Shown: positions 52,601 through 58,041, counted from the first letter of the stretch. The stretch is 64,000 bases of DNA from Protula sp. h YS-2021 (GCA_949752745.1 OX457026.1:74898742-74962741), one strand, 5' to 3'. Translations and numbers: made by a program. Notes: a model not told the origin generated them from the sequence alone.

Positions 52601-53059
52601 CAGCCTACGTTTGAAAAAAAGCATGTTGGCCGCATTCATATCCTGCGTTTCCACATGACCGAAGCGTTGGTATGCTGTGAACGGAGAGGTGAGCATGATA
52701 CCTCATAATTGTCTCTGTCGAGATGCTGATTTCAAACTATTTTTCGTGTCCCTGTATTATACAACGACGAGAGACTAATGTTCTTTCGATTTCCATTTGC
52801 AACCTTTCTGCAACGTTGATTAGACATCGAATAAGCGGCTTCTACTCAGTGCGTTTTCCTTAAATACTTACAGATACTTCAATATTTACAGATACTCATC
52901 AAGAACAAGTTAGGAAATTTCGAACGCAACCCGTGTTTTGGAGAAGTGATCGTGAAGCTTGACAATTTAGACCTGAGCTGCTACACAATGGGCTGGTACA
53001 AGCTCTTCAAAGAAGCCTCAACAAGATTTGGTTCAACAGAATCCTTGTGTTTATTATAA
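9296..53059 (+). CDS. RIM-family presynaptic active-zone protein, 3' part (14 exons)
   Basis: Fourteen exons join with consistent phase and no stop to give about 608 residues. In order: a Lys/Pro/Glu-rich disordered segment; a C2 domain (C2A) from four exons; a basic Ser-rich linker of roughly 200 residues; a second C2 domain (C2B) from three exons that ends in GWYKLF; and a short tail. RIM proteins organise vesicle docking, calcium channels and Munc13 at the active zone; their C2 domains are calcium-independent. C2A here has SKTFVR and WAEDR where calcium-binding C2 domains carry Asp, in line with that. C2B has a KKKTKT basic patch, as in PIP2-binding RIM C2B. The Rab-binding zinc finger and PDZ domain are not in the window. 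Vertebrate-type RIM and the divergent invertebrate RIM clade cannot be told apart by eye. Exons: 9296-9536, 9871-10073, 12775-12868, 28594-28788, 32295-32403, 33101-33181, 41210-41275, 48559-48660, 49969-50067, 50298-50424, 50752-50837, 51415-51528, 51988-52130, 52892-53059. Confidence 0.85.
9871..10073 (+). CDS. RIM exon: start of C2A domain
   Basis: Acceptor CATCTTGTAG and donor GAGAG/GTGAAG, phase 0 in and 2 out. It encodes [11 protein letters not shown], then [13 protein letters not shown] (the first C2 beta strands) and [11 protein letters not shown] in place of the usual SDPFVKVYLLP. The Asp ligand of loop 1 is missing. Confidence 0.85.
10074..12774. other. RIM intron; repeat at its 5' side, otherwise unremarkable
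   Basis: Apart from the R2 repeat (10300-11040) it holds a T-rich run near 11730-11785 and no coding frame I can support. Confidence 0.6.
10300..11040 (+). repeat. Dispersed repeat family R2 (ACGTTG-rich), copy 1
   Basis: About 740 bp rich in GACGTCG, AACGTTG and TTGCGAAAAA words. The same order of landmarks occurs at 29070-29760: CATCGAATCAAC, TTGCGAAAAA, TCGAAGCGACC, GGCGTTGAT, ATCACAACCA, ending in ATCGAC...ATCAGAAT. This indicates a full-length family unit. Confidence 0.7.
12775..12868 (+). CDS. RIM exon: C2A middle strands
   Basis: Acceptor TTATCTGTTCACAG and donor GAAGAG/GTATGT, phase 2 in and 0 out. [12 protein letters not shown] matches the NPEWNQTVIY strand of RIM C2A. The phase match to both neighbours supports it. 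Confidence 0.85.
12869..14046. other. RIM intron with a diverged ~495-bp duplication
   Basis: AAAGACACAAACAG, followed by a CATGTTTCTTGGCTAAAAA-type segment, occurs near 13273-13350 and again near 13760-13830. No exon fitting the gene's phase is visible. Confidence 0.55.
14047..14139. repeat. (AT)n microsatellite
   Basis: About 46 uninterrupted AT dinucleotides directly next to the end of the Tc1 relic. Confidence 0.98.
14178..14533 (-). pseudogene. Tc1/mariner transposase C-terminal relic
   Basis: The frame carries [20 protein letters not shown], then PIENVWG, the DD34E-type block with its Glu, and a C-terminal [13 protein letters not shown] as in Tc1 proteins. The catalytic Asp blocks upstream are absent. 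A foldback element interrupts the upstream side at 14545, and beyond it the frame does not continue. This is a truncated copy inside a RIM intron. Confidence 0.85.
14545..15301. mobile_element. C-rich foldback element F2 with 11-bp target duplication
   Basis: The ends are inverted (CAGGCCCAAACCCCCC on the left, its complement on the right), with C runs at 14560-14690 and G runs at 15195-15290. The direct repeat CACAAGAAATG flanks it at 14534-14544 and 15302-15312. The 500-bp centre is noncoding. Length 757 bp. It landed next to, or within, the Tc1 relic. Confidence 0.82.
15313..16079. other. Unassigned intronic sequence
   Basis: Possibly the 3' non-coding end of DIRS copy A on the minus strand; no inverted terminal repeat recognised. 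Confidence 0.4.
16080..18000 (-). mobile_element. DIRS retrotransposon copy A, decayed, antisense
   Basis: Read on the minus strand from about 18000 to 16080: RT remnants ([20 protein letters not shown]), RNase H-region remnants near 17200-17450, then tyrosine-recombinase remnants (16677-16462: [14 protein letters not shown]; 16442-16200: [26 protein letters not shown]). The order equals copy B. Frames are broken repeatedly and the YLDD and HPVR blocks are not intact. Confidence 0.85.
16200..16677 (-). pseudogene. DIRS tyrosine recombinase remnant (copy A)
   Basis: Two fragments in different frames match copy B. One carries [14 protein letters not shown] and the Arg-bearing [10 protein letters not shown] box. 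The other carries the C-terminal block with the Tyr of CYLKDY; the region of the HxxR motif reads CKASRQL, so the His is lost. Confidence 0.8.
18001..19758. other. RIM intron, no gene; poly(A) run
   Basis: The upstream part may be residual copy A. A pure run of 36 A at 19581-19616 followed by CAACAACAAAAC may mark the tail of an unidentified retroposed piece. Nothing else is supported. Confidence 0.5.
19759..19956 (+). repeat. Left inverted terminal repeat, DIRS B
   Basis: Begins TTACTTCGCAAAAGC and ends ATCATTCCCTTTTAG. Its outermost ~50 bp occur complemented in the ICR. Confidence 0.9.
19957..21026 (+). other. DIRS B 5' leader
   Basis: Noncoding leader. From about 20460 to 20810 it holds degenerate GGGACCG/CACGGGAC repeats. 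A polypyrimidine-AG (CTTGTCTTTCAG) stands 2 bp before the gag ATG and could be a splice acceptor. Confidence 0.6.
21027..22843 (+). pseudogene. DIRS B ORF1 (gag-like), one frameshift
   Basis: Start ATGACAGAGGCC is shared with copy D (42593), which supports it over the upstream in-frame ATG at 20949. Residues 15-50 are Cys/His-rich (CPHH, CDRC, CPEC), a possible zinc-binding unit. A basic stretch (RRRDRRR) and a coiled-coil-prone [12 protein letters not shown] follow. The frame changes at a C run near 21838-21846. It continues in another frame as [14 protein letters not shown] through [12 protein letters not shown] to a basic Pro/Gln-rich C-terminus. Nucleoprotein role inferred from position. 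Confidence 0.8.
22920..24869 (+). CDS. DIRS B reverse transcriptase / RNase H
   Basis: 649 codons without a stop. Counting from 22920: RT blocks [11 protein letters not shown] (~114-124), [11 protein letters not shown] (~151-161), [10 protein letters not shown] (~186-195), catalytic FQYLDDW (~216-222). RNase [11 protein letters not shown] (Asp ~384), WLELRVVW (Glu ~416), LLDNSTAV (Asp ~441) and [12 protein letters not shown] (His ~482, Asp ~492). All catalytic residues are present. The frame opens upstream of 22920 without an ATG (first ATG 22989), so expression probably depends on the gag mRNA. The final ~150 residues match the methylase-like tail region of DIRS elements by position only. 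Confidence 0.93.
   Translation: MLALNASFPVGGRLGKFWQKWAEMGAPRRVVRWLKVGYPLPFKREGRGLPPSIPLAHKAPHSLVTSYPRDSERDVSLQEVLVSLQEKRAVEEVPENQPVFFSRVFLVPKKSGGWRLVIDLSALNDFLQVTSFQMDTAQVIKESLQEGMWGTSIDLSDAYLHIPMHRSARKFLAFQIGPKRFWFRALPFGLSTAPYVFSKIMKVLKAWARLEGMLVFQYLDDWFLAHTDKGTVHRQTLALVRKALQVGLVVNLPKSELAPKQDIVFLGERWDLVSARAFPTAERQQKITQGIRGIQAGKKVRLHPMESLLGLLVATERTVPLGRLHYRPFQRQVRRALRQGRHPQAKMTVSQAALASLSWWTNPQILNEGTPFHPPPPEIELQTDASQGGWGIHCQRQIWKGKWPPSFKKYHINWLELRVVWIALNRLSDRLQGRSVLFLLDNSTAVAYLNRQGGTRSLPLSILTYKVLSLARQSQITLSARHLAGKLNVLADLASRVGQVIHTEWCLAPQSFQWVTIQSPWGPPTLDLFANAVTTRLPRYVSPCPDQAAWAIDALSCPWPLQEVLYAFPPQAILSQVLQRVLDLGPRALLLVAPRMPEAPWFTLLLRCKIVKTTPIPCHREILFQPHWHHFHPAPHLLNLHLWCLTSPS
22970..25935 (+). 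pseudogene. DIRS B tyrosine recombinase ORF, overlapping RT/RH, broken
   Basis: A second frame is open for 651 codons (22970-24925) across the RT/RH gene and leads into the recombinase. It is interrupted by TAA at 24923-24925, where copy D reads a Glu codon. After the stop the same frame encodes [10 protein letters not shown] and IADFLDHL, then shifts near 25110-25150 at a duplicated GGCTCTAAG. The next frame encodes [13 protein letters not shown] (catalytic Arg), HPVRQVA (HxxR) and FVKYYLKD (Tyr). Integration of a circular intermediate is the family role. N-terminal extent of the real protein is unknown. Confidence 0.85.
25936..27063 (+). other. DIRS B 3' region with candidate spliced basic tail
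   Basis: A TACTAAC box at 25925-25931 and a CTGTTACAG acceptor at about 25950 precede a short open frame. It encodes basic [16 protein letters not shown] and ends in KPKK-stop at 26044. The rest (26045-27063) is noncoding and includes a G/C run at 26246-26262. Confidence 0.45.
27064..27174 (+). repeat. Internal complementary region, DIRS B
   Basis: The first half complements the left outer end (GATAAGCGAATTCTAAGC) and the second half complements the right outer end (CGAGTAAAAGCGCAATTCGC). Their junction, read in complement, is TAAAACGTTAGT joined to TTTACTTCGC; this defines the element borders. Confidence 0.92.
27236..27442 (+). repeat. Right inverted terminal repeat, DIRS B
   Basis: Complement of the left ITR from CTAAAAGGGAATGAT outwards, ending TAAAACGTTAGTTT. 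Relative to the ICR it lacks about 15 bp near 27428. Confidence 0.9.
27443..28593. other. RIM intron, nothing recognised
   Basis: Contains T runs (27877-27901), a CTCCCT-rich pyrimidine stretch (28295-28340) and weakly duplicated CGGC(C)AAAAAC...ACACAAA text at about 28362 and 28470. Confidence 0.5.
28594..28788 (+). CDS. RIM exon: C2A C-terminal half
   Basis: Acceptor TTTTGTTTTAG and donor TTAGAG/GTAATA, phase 0 to 0, 65 codons. [11 protein letters not shown] and FLGEVVFDL are the diagnostic last strands of RIM C2A. The preceding intron of 15.7 kb contains the Tc1 relic, a foldback element and two DIRS copies. Confidence 0.9.
29070..29760 (+). repeat. R2 repeat, copy 2
   Basis: Collinear with 10300-11040 (landmarks listed there), diverged by many substitutions and small gaps. 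Confidence 0.7.
29780..29960 (+). repeat. R2-related fragment
   Basis: Rich in GACGTCG, AACGTCGG and TGAAACAACGTT words; only the first part of the family unit. Confidence 0.5.
32295..32403 (+). CDS. RIM exon: linker after C2A
   Basis: Acceptor TTATTTTTTCAG. Encodes [15 protein letters not shown] and a Lys-rich end. The donor AAAG/GTTCCA is weak, but it alone gives the phase 1 needed by the next exon; reading on meets a stop at about 32485. Confidence 0.7.
33101..33181 (+). CDS. RIM exon: linker, Ser/Asp-rich
   Basis: Acceptor TTCATAATAAG (weak pyrimidine tract) and donor AGCT/GTAAGT, phase 1 to 1. Encodes [20 protein letters not shown]. Confidence 0.7.
33209..33411 (+). repeat. ~200-bp direct repeat R3, copy 1
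   Basis: From AAAACTGTAAGGTTATGCTC to CAATTAATTGTCC; matches 35515-35711 in the same orientation at roughly 88-90% by eye. It lies just after the RIM exon ending at 33181. Confidence 0.85.
33513..35329. mobile_element. 1.8-kb foldback element F3 with ~600-bp terminal inverted repeats
   Basis: The ends TAGTATGAAAATGACAG and complement are inverted. The arms (33513-34105 and 34735-35329) match nearly throughout. Outer arm: TGACGTCA sites and repeated GTCTGGACCGGAAGT. Inner arm: four ~85-bp subrepeats per arm containing CATAAGCCACATAGGTATTT. A TA on each side could be the target duplication. The ~630-bp centre is noncoding. Peptides readable in the subrepeats ([15 protein letters not shown]) are repeat artefacts. 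Confidence 0.85.
35515..35711 (+). repeat. ~200-bp direct repeat R3, copy 2
   Basis: Same orientation as copy 1; both contain GCGACACAGCAAAAGTACAA. Confidence 0.85.
35795..35868 (+). repeat. tRNA-derived SINE-like sequence
   Basis: Box-A-like TGGTGCAGTGG at 35802 and a perfect box-B-like GGGTTCGAAACCCC at 35844-35857, spaced as in a tRNA gene. Acceptor pairing is poor, so it is a SINE head rather than a tRNA. Confidence 0.55.
36136..36500 (-). pseudogene. Tyrosine recombinase C-terminal domain (Crypton/Ngaro-like), frameshifted
   Basis: On the minus strand: [11 protein letters not shown] and DGDPLFSF, a frame change near 36405, then [34 protein letters not shown] (HxxR motif) and [11 protein letters not shown] (catalytic Tyr). 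This block arrangement differs from the DIRS recombinases nearby (HPVRQVA, KYYLKD). It resembles the recombinases of Crypton or Ngaro type elements. It is a relic in the RIM intron; no N-terminal part or element ends seen. Confidence 0.75.
36725..37000 (-). repeat. Dispersed repeat family R1, copy 2
   Basis: Complement matches 5170-5490 (see there). A further short related piece, GGTCCGATTTCCGGGGTTCT, is at about 37485. Confidence 0.6.
37782..38110 (+). repeat. Tandem duplication of about 165 bp
   Basis: AGCTTGTTAA.ATGATAACTTAAAA, GGATTTTCA and ACACAGATCGG occur in the same order at 37788-37945 and 37962-38110. Confidence 0.85.
38970..39400 (+). pseudogene. DIRS C RNase H and downstream remnant
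   Basis: Fragments [27 protein letters not shown] and TEWHL align with copy B RNase H and tail; in-frame stops interrupt. Confidence 0.75.
39637..40113 (+). pseudogene. DIRS C tyrosine recombinase, N-terminal half
   Basis: One 158-codon frame with [32 protein letters not shown] and the Arg-bearing [10 protein letters not shown]; the HxxR and Tyr parts are missing. The N-terminal SAM-like/core-binding part matches copies B and D. Confidence 0.8.
41210..41275 (+). CDS. RIM micro-exon: linker
   Basis: 66 bp, acceptor TTTTCCTTTGCAG and donor CGAG/GTGTGT, phase 1 to 1. It encodes [20 protein letters not shown] in the phase that fits its neighbours. It lies 0.4 kb before the 6.7-kb DIRS copy D. 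Confidence 0.65.
41631..41767 (+). repeat. Left inverted terminal repeat, DIRS D
   Basis: Starts TTACTTCGTAAAAGC, as in copy B, and ends GTCACAGCCAATCAG. Confidence 0.85.
42593..44620 (+). pseudogene. DIRS D ORF1 (gag-like), several frameshifts
   Basis: Same ATGACAGAGGCC start as copy B. Recognisable blocks in changing frames: [53 protein letters not shown] and [11 protein letters not shown] text, [16 protein letters not shown]. Confidence 0.75.
44621..46830 (+). pseudogene. DIRS D RT/RNase H with internal duplication
   Basis: RT start [18 protein letters not shown] lies in the same frame as the gag C-terminus. [15 protein letters not shown] follows, then a 336-bp repeat of the preceding part (about 44810-45110 and 45146-45370). 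Then [14 protein letters not shown] (catalytic YLDD kept), RNase [13 protein letters not shown] and [14 protein letters not shown] (the final Asp is Gly). Stops and shifts separate these blocks. Confidence 0.85.
46498..47232 (+). pseudogene. DIRS D tyrosine recombinase, 3' half deleted
   Basis: One open frame overlaps the RT/RH tail in the same offset as in copy B. It passes without stop through [20 protein letters not shown] and [17 protein letters not shown] to LQRTDIFG, then ends. The Arg, HxxR and Tyr blocks are missing; 47233-47997 is unrelated or 3' noncoding sequence. Confidence 0.85.
47998..48107 (+). repeat. Internal complementary region, DIRS D
   Basis: AAATAAGCGAATTCGGAGC complements the left end; CGAGTAAAAGCGTAATTCGT complements the right end. 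Confidence 0.88.
48203..48370 (+). repeat. Right inverted terminal repeat, DIRS D
   Basis: CTGATTGGCTGTGACCAAGA outwards to AACGTCAGTTT, complement of 41631-41767. Confidence 0.88.
48559..48660 (+). CDS. RIM exon: basic linker
   Basis: Acceptor GTTTGCAG and donor TTTAG/GTGAGC, phase 1 to 1. Encodes [14 protein letters not shown] and VDKRSASLG, a basic stretch with a possible RSAS phosphosite. Confidence 0.72.
48806..49723. mobile_element. pogo/Tigger-like DNA transposon, internal deletion derivative
   Basis: Inverted ends begin CAGTA(T/A)ATAT(C/T)CGTTACTT and sit between TA dinucleotides (48804-48805, 49724-49725). Inner ends repeat GGTTAATTCGAA words. Length 918 bp, in a RIM intron. Confidence 0.82.
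49378..49452 (+). pseudogene. pogo/Tigger transposase N-terminal stub
   Basis: 24 codons starting [20 protein letters not shown], like the start of CENP-B/pogo-type helix-turn-helix domains; then a stop. The catalytic part is deleted. Confidence 0.65.
49969..50067 (+). CDS. RIM exon: linker
   Basis: Acceptor CACATATTTAG and donor GCAG/GTAATG, phase 1 to 1. Encodes [20 protein letters not shown]. Confidence 0.72.
50298..50424 (+). CDS. RIM exon: Ser-rich linker
   Basis: Acceptor TTCGAAAATAG and donor GACAT/GTAAGT, phase 1 to 2. Ser-rich ([14 protein letters not shown]), ending TSDVED. Confidence 0.75.
50752..50837 (+). CDS. RIM exon: Pro-rich linker before C2B
   Basis: Acceptor ATTTTCGCAG and donor TTTAG/GTAAGT, phase 2 to 1. 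Encodes [13 protein letters not shown], a possible SH3 ligand; RIM proteins bind RIM-BP SH3 domains through such linkers, but this match is by inference only. Confidence 0.75.
51415..51528 (+). CDS. RIM exon: start of C2B domain
   Basis: Acceptor TTTTGTTTTTCAG and donor CCTG/GTATTT, phase 1 to 1. [19 protein letters not shown] matches the RIM C2B opening (GDIQIG..KGQLEVEVI). Confidence 0.9.
51988..52130 (+). CDS. RIM exon: C2B core
   Basis: Acceptor TTTGATCACAG and donor ATGCAG/GTACAG, phase 1 to 0. [10 protein letters not shown], then [19 protein letters not shown]: the polybasic strand followed by the DPLYQQ-like turn of RIM C2B. Confidence 0.92.
52310..52500 (+). repeat. R2-related fragment in last RIM intron
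   Basis: GACGTTGCATCAACACTGGA, ACGTCGATTATCC and ACGTCTACTTATCGACGC resemble the 5' third of R2. Confidence 0.5.
52892..53059 (+). CDS. RIM terminal exon: end of C2B and stop
   Basis: Acceptor AATATTTACAG. Encodes [15 protein letters not shown] and [11 protein letters not shown], then a short Ser-containing tail ending in TAA. GWYKLF is typical of RIM C2B. A second in-frame acceptor 18 bp upstream (CTTACAG, ending at 52873) would add six residues. Confidence 0.9.
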   Translation: MLIKNKLGNFERNPCFGEVIVKLDNLDLSCYTMGWYKLFKEASTRFGSTESLCLL

Positions 53060-53700
53060 TGAGACTCGTGCGGTTACTGAGTCCGCGACACCTCGTATCT
53101 GGACATTTCGCAATTTGACATCTTAAATCTGAACACTTTTTATTTGCATTTTAACCTTTTAATCAACAGAGCACGGATTCTTAATGTCTGTTTTGTGATA
53201 AGGTTTTGTGGTTGTGATATTGGTCAGTATTTTATTTAGTAATTTATTTTATGAGAGGTACTGTAGTTTATTAATCGCAGTATATTTGCTTGTTGTATGA
53301 ATCTTTTTAACTGCTGGTTCCGTGCTTCATATGTCCCGGGGGGGGGGGGGGCACTCACGTGCCAGTTGGTTACCACGACTATGAATTCTTAAAATGACCC
53401 CTAAACGCTGAGTGCCAATTAAAAAAAAAACTTTCTAACTAGATGCGGACTGCAGTTCTGAAAGAACCCATAGTTTTTATGGGACTACTGGATGGCAACT
53501 ACCACCCTTTTAACGAAATTGACACTCTGCGCGGACGGCATCTAGCCTCAGAATTACCCCCTTCTTCGCGTTTTTTGGTGATGTTTGATGTTACAACAGA
53601 TGATACCAATAGACCTCCGAGGTCCCAGGCATTATACAAATATCGTTCATGCGCTTACACACAAAATTTTGTGAAATAAAGGAAATCTTATGTTCTGTCC
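53060..53700 (+). other. Putative RIM 3' UTR with poly(A) signal
   Basis: The first AATAAA downstream of the stop lies at 53675-53680. A 13-14-G run interrupts at about 53340-53352. Transcript extent is inferred. Confidence 0.4.
53675..53680 (+). promoter_or_regulatory. Candidate RIM polyadenylation signal
   Basis: AATAAA, the first one downstream of the RIM stop codon, 616 bp after it. Confidence 0.4.
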
Positions 53701-55180
53701 TTTAGATGGGTTCTTCTGGATATCGAAATATATTTCTATACCACATCACGCAAATATGTAAATAAGTTTGACTTAGGTTAAACATCAATCAGTCACCGCC
53801 ATTGATCTGAAACATGGGATTGGTTTGTTTCTTTAGTGCAGTAAGAACATACTTGCGAGATGTGAAAAGCTTTCGAGCGAATATAGTTGGCGAATTGAAA
53901 TTAACGATTGTTCTTTTTGTGCGTTCGTATTAACTAAAAGCTATATATACACATCTTTCATCCATTCCACTTTTTAAATACCAGAAAAATGGATAACTTA
54001 TACACAGCTCAACAGGTCAGGGTGCCAAAACGTTTTGCATATTTATGCGGCATATAGCTTTTGCGAAATAAAACCTTACATCAACGGACTGGGGTGGATT
54101 ATAAATCCGGATGGTGTAGTATTGTCACTTGTGAAATTGCGCTAATTTTGTTGAACACATTTGGAGCTCATCTGCTTTATGGATCATGTATTTCAAACCG
54201 CACGAGTATGAATATTTACGTGCACGTATAAATACGAGTTGAACTAATAATCAGTTCATTAATGATATTACTTTTAGGGCCGTGGTGAGGAAAATTTGTT
54301 GTCTCTGAAAAGGGGAAAACTGCCTTATTCTGCAGGTTGTTGGAGGATCAAAAATTTCAGAGTCCTTATTAAATATTTTTTTGTCTCTTTGCTCCTTTCC
54401 TTTCACTAATATATTTTTATCAATAGAGAGTCGCCGGTAATCTAGTTTTTGTAAAGCAACATCCATTGTTTGCCTGTGGGAGAAGGGATGGAGAGGGGTT
54501 GTGTGGGGTCTATGAGTTGACATAAAATTGTACTGTGAGTTCTTTAGTGTATATTGTGCCTTAAAAGCAAACCTGTTAAAAAATACTGGCTGATTTTACT
54601 GATATGCCTGACGGTAAAAATGGGAAGAAATAAATGGGCAAATGAATTGCATTCTTTCTTTTTGCGCAACTACTGAAGGATAATTTTAAGTAGATAAAGT
54701 AATATAATGCCTGAGAATTGTGAGTATGTAATATATTGCCTGATATCGAATGTGTGCTATATCTCTTGACAGCCTGCTTACAAGCTGTGGACGGTTATTG
54801 CAGTTACATTCACTACTTGTTTCACTCTACTCTGTTCTACTCTTGTACTCAGTCTTCTCACTCTGAAACCCAGTCCTTCTTTCGTGACCGTTCAGTGCCT
54901 TGCCTGTTTAGTCGAGAGCTCTGTAAAACACCAGCAAAGATTTCAAAGAGCTCTGCTTCTATGTCTGGTGACCAGACGTGTTTGACATATGTGTATTGTT
55001 TAGCATATCTTAACACTGGCCTGATTTCCTGTCAGCTTTCCAATTTTCTTCGACAAATTTAGCAAACTTTACATTAGCTATTTCGTCATGTCATTTACAT
55101 GTAAAATTAGTCTTAACTTTGCACTGAGATACCACTTTATGGTCAGATCCTACAGTAGAAAACGTGTTTCTTTGACGTTG
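53701..55180. other. Intergenic, nothing recognised
   Basis: Open frames at 54251-54523 (-) and 54736-55062 (+) have no domain signature; part may be LINE remains continuing from the next feature. Confidence 0.45.
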
Positions 55181-55860
55181 TTAATCCGCTTTTCTTATCG
55201 CTATGTAGTCGAGTTGTCACTTTTCTGATTTTGGAGATAAGTAAGTCTAAAGTCTTGACGTCATATTCTGGAAAGACGTGTCGCTCAGCACAACGTTCTT
55301 CTCTTGTAGCAACCCCACAACTTCCTCTCCATTTCTATTGGCTTCTCCATGATGTGCAAATTTTGCAGCACCAGAACATATTCTTGCATTGAAGTCACCT
55401 AGAACAACGAGTATGTTGTGAGCTGATACGGTATCTCTGCGGTCTTCTTCAGTTCTACATAATATTTGTCAGCTATTTCTTCATTTTGAACATTAGTCGG
55501 TGACTAGGTCAAGATCAAAGGTTGCAACTAGTATTCGCTCACAGACTTTCCTAATACTGAGAAATGCCTTCTTCACTTTGATTTCTGGAAGAATTTTTAC
55601 TGCTCCAGTTGCAGCGCCTATGAGGCTTTCCCACACCAATGTTATGATCATCATAGTACCTTGGTTCTGCTCATATCTAAATGTGAATTATGTGGTGTTG
55701 TCGCAATCTTAAAATGTCTGTTTTACCCCTACAAATTCGTGCACTAATTCATCCTTTTATTGTTCTCGCATTGTTGAGATGATGGTGTGTCTCTTGCAAC
55801 CTCTCATAACCTTTTACTCGTGCTGTTACGGGACGTGTTCCTTCAAGAAGACTTGCAGGG
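55181..55860 (-). pseudogene. Non-LTR retrotransposon endonuclease (APE-type) relic
   Basis: Minus-strand fragments in shifting frames: AAFLSIRK-like GAVKILPEIKVKKAFLSIRK, then NILVVLGDFNARI (the GDFN catalytic motif) and HHGEANRNGEEVV (matching the TNRNGE block). This order is that of the APE endonuclease of RTE/L1-like LINEs. No RT follows in frame. Confidence 0.75.
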
Positions 55861-56076
55861 TACTGTGTCATTCTCTCCTGTGCGGATAGCGCTGTTCAGG
55901 GATGTATCTAAATTGGGGACTTCAACCCTAAGGCATAACTTAAGGACTTTAACCCTAATAAACTAAGACAATAAGCAACACTTCAGATTTAGTCAGTGGA
56001 GAAACATAATGTTGTTTGCTTAAACTCAAGTGGAACATGGGAGCTGCGTATGCAACTATGGGGTGTATTGTGGTAG

Positions 56077-56376
56077 TATACCCACAAAATAGATCGAATA
56101 GAGAGACTTCAACATCTAAGAACTATAATAGAGCAAACAGGAGATGATCCTGATTTTGCATTAAAAAAGCTTAGCGATAAATATAGGGTATTTGCCCAGC
56201 AGCAAATACAGTTCGTTTTCCATCACTTCCATGTATATTTCGAGCGAAAATTTTGCGATGTGGCAGCTCAGGACTTTTGTGTCTATTTGTGCAAACACAT
56301 GAGCAGTTTTTGGAAAGGTTCACGATTGCTTTGCGATGCTAAATCACTCACTGGGTCATCTAGAGTGTGCAGGTAA
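56077..56376 (+). CDS. Unrecognised 99-codon ORF, BESS-like stretch
   Basis: Open between stops at 56074 and 56374 without an early ATG. The first 40 residues look protein-like: IDRIERLQHLRTIIEQ, then DDPDFALKKLSDKYRVFAQQ. The second part faintly recalls BESS motifs found at the end of MADF proteins and some transposon ORFs. It could be an exon or a TE scrap. Weak. Confidence 0.25.
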   Translation, partial: YTHKIDRIERLQHLRTIIEQTGDDPDFALKKLSDKYRVFAQQQIQFVFHHFHVYFERKFCDVAAQDFCVYLCKHMSSFWKGSRLLCDAKSLTGSSRVCR

Positions 56377-57195
56377 ACACATCTCACGGTAGGAAATCTC
56401 CTTCTCTCCCTCCCCGCACCGTAGGCACTTACTTTACGAATGGAGTCTAAAAGCACATCGAAATCACAACTAATAAGCTGAACGTGCCAAGTGGTACCGT
56501 TGTGATGTTTCAACTGAAAAGATCACTATGAACTGTCAATATGTTATTAACAAAATGTTAAATCATATTACTAAAATATCATTGGTGCCAATTACATGCT
56601 TATGTATGGTAAAAAAATGTCAAATTAATAATTAACAAGACCGTCAAGTAACAATGCCCACGTGCCGTCAGAGTGACAAGATTGTTTAAGTGCAATGTTC
56701 AGCTGACGACAGAATCACCTGAACTGGCACCACGGTTTAAAAATGTGGTAAGCAGTTGGTGGCCATTTAATTTTATTATTGTAGATTTTCTTTATCCTCA
56801 AGTTTAGTTTCATTCATCGCAACGCATTTCTTGTTTTTTTTTGCATCGACAGCATAGCTGGTCATGATACAAAGACGCCTTAGTCAATTTACTTTGTGTT
56901 TCTTACAGCTTCGATGTGAAAGCGCACTATCCATACTACGATACTACGAACGCATAAATGAGTAAGTGTGGCTATGGATGACAATGTATGATAACCATGC
57001 CATGTGTTGTGCATTACATTTTACACACGCAGCACACCGTTGTCGGCATGTGAGGTGGAAGATGTTGGGTTTGTTTGAGTTTTTGTCGTGCATGTCTGAC
57101 TTCCCTATAAAAGCGGTACGATAGAGCCCGGGGGTCTATAGGATTGCCGTTGTCTGTCCTTGTGTCACACTTTGGATACTGTTTTGTTTCCACGC

Positions 57196-57385
57196 AAGTT
57201 CTCCGAAACTATTTATCCTAGGCACATGCAACCTCGCACAGTGAATATATATATATACTTATCAAAAATTGTGATCTATTGAGATAACTGCAATATAACA
57301 CTTGGTTGCTTTCAACGCGATTTCTCCGAAATTATCTATCCTAGGCATATGCTACCTTGCGCGGTGAAAATACATATATTGAAGT
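57196..57385 (+). repeat. Two diverged ~65-bp direct repeats
   Basis: TTCTCCGAAA.TATTTATCCTAGGCA occurs at about 57199 and 57320, each followed by CTACCT/CAACCT and a GTGAAnATA segment. A further AAAATGGCGACTTGT repeat lies at 57429 and 57488. Confidence 0.75.
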
Positions 57386-57831
57386 TGTGCAACGTCGTGC
57401 TATTTTTCAAATCGGTAAACTATTGCTAAAATGGCGACTTGTCAAAACTTGCCAATTTATTAGATAAGTCTAATGTAAAAAATTGCTAAAATGGCGACTT
57501 GTTGTGTCCGGTTCGGGTCTGAGCCTTCGACGATGGCTTGTTATATTTTAGGGTGGAGATGGGCTGCTCAACGTTATAGCAGCTTTGCGTGTGCTTATTT
57601 CATCATGTAGGGATAAGCTGTCAGTAATGGCTGAGCCCAGGTAGAATTTCTCTTCGACTTCTAGAAGTGTATCATTTAAGGTAATTTTAGGGGACTGGCT
57701 GGCTCTACACGTCGGTTTTCTACATGTTAATTATCAAGCCATAGTTGTGGCAGTCATGAGTAAGGCAGTTCATAAGATTCTAAAGCTTTGTGCACCAAAA
57801 GTAGTTCTTGCGGTAGATCCCTCGTGCGTTT

Positions 57832-58041
57832 GGTCGAGGTCTGCTGCCACTGAACAGCATACCGTTGGTCATAGTCTGCTGTCATTGAACAGCATGCCGT
57901 CGGTCATAGTCTGCTGTCATTGAACAGCATGCCGGCGGTCATAGTCTGCTGTCACTGAACAGCATGCCATTGGTCGAAGTCTGCTGTCATTAAACAGCAT
58001 GCCGTCTGTCGAAGTCTGATCTAACTGAACGACGTGCAGTC
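57832..58041 (+). repeat. 35-bp tandem repeat, about six copies
   Basis: Unit GGTCATAGTCTGCTGTCATT followed by GAACAGCATGCCGTC. Flanking noncoding DNA (57386-57831) holds nothing recognised. Confidence 0.93.

Noticed and set aside
53443..53679. 78-codon frame after the RIM stop
   Set aside because: It falls in the presumed 3' UTR and contains the AATAAA; no domain seen.
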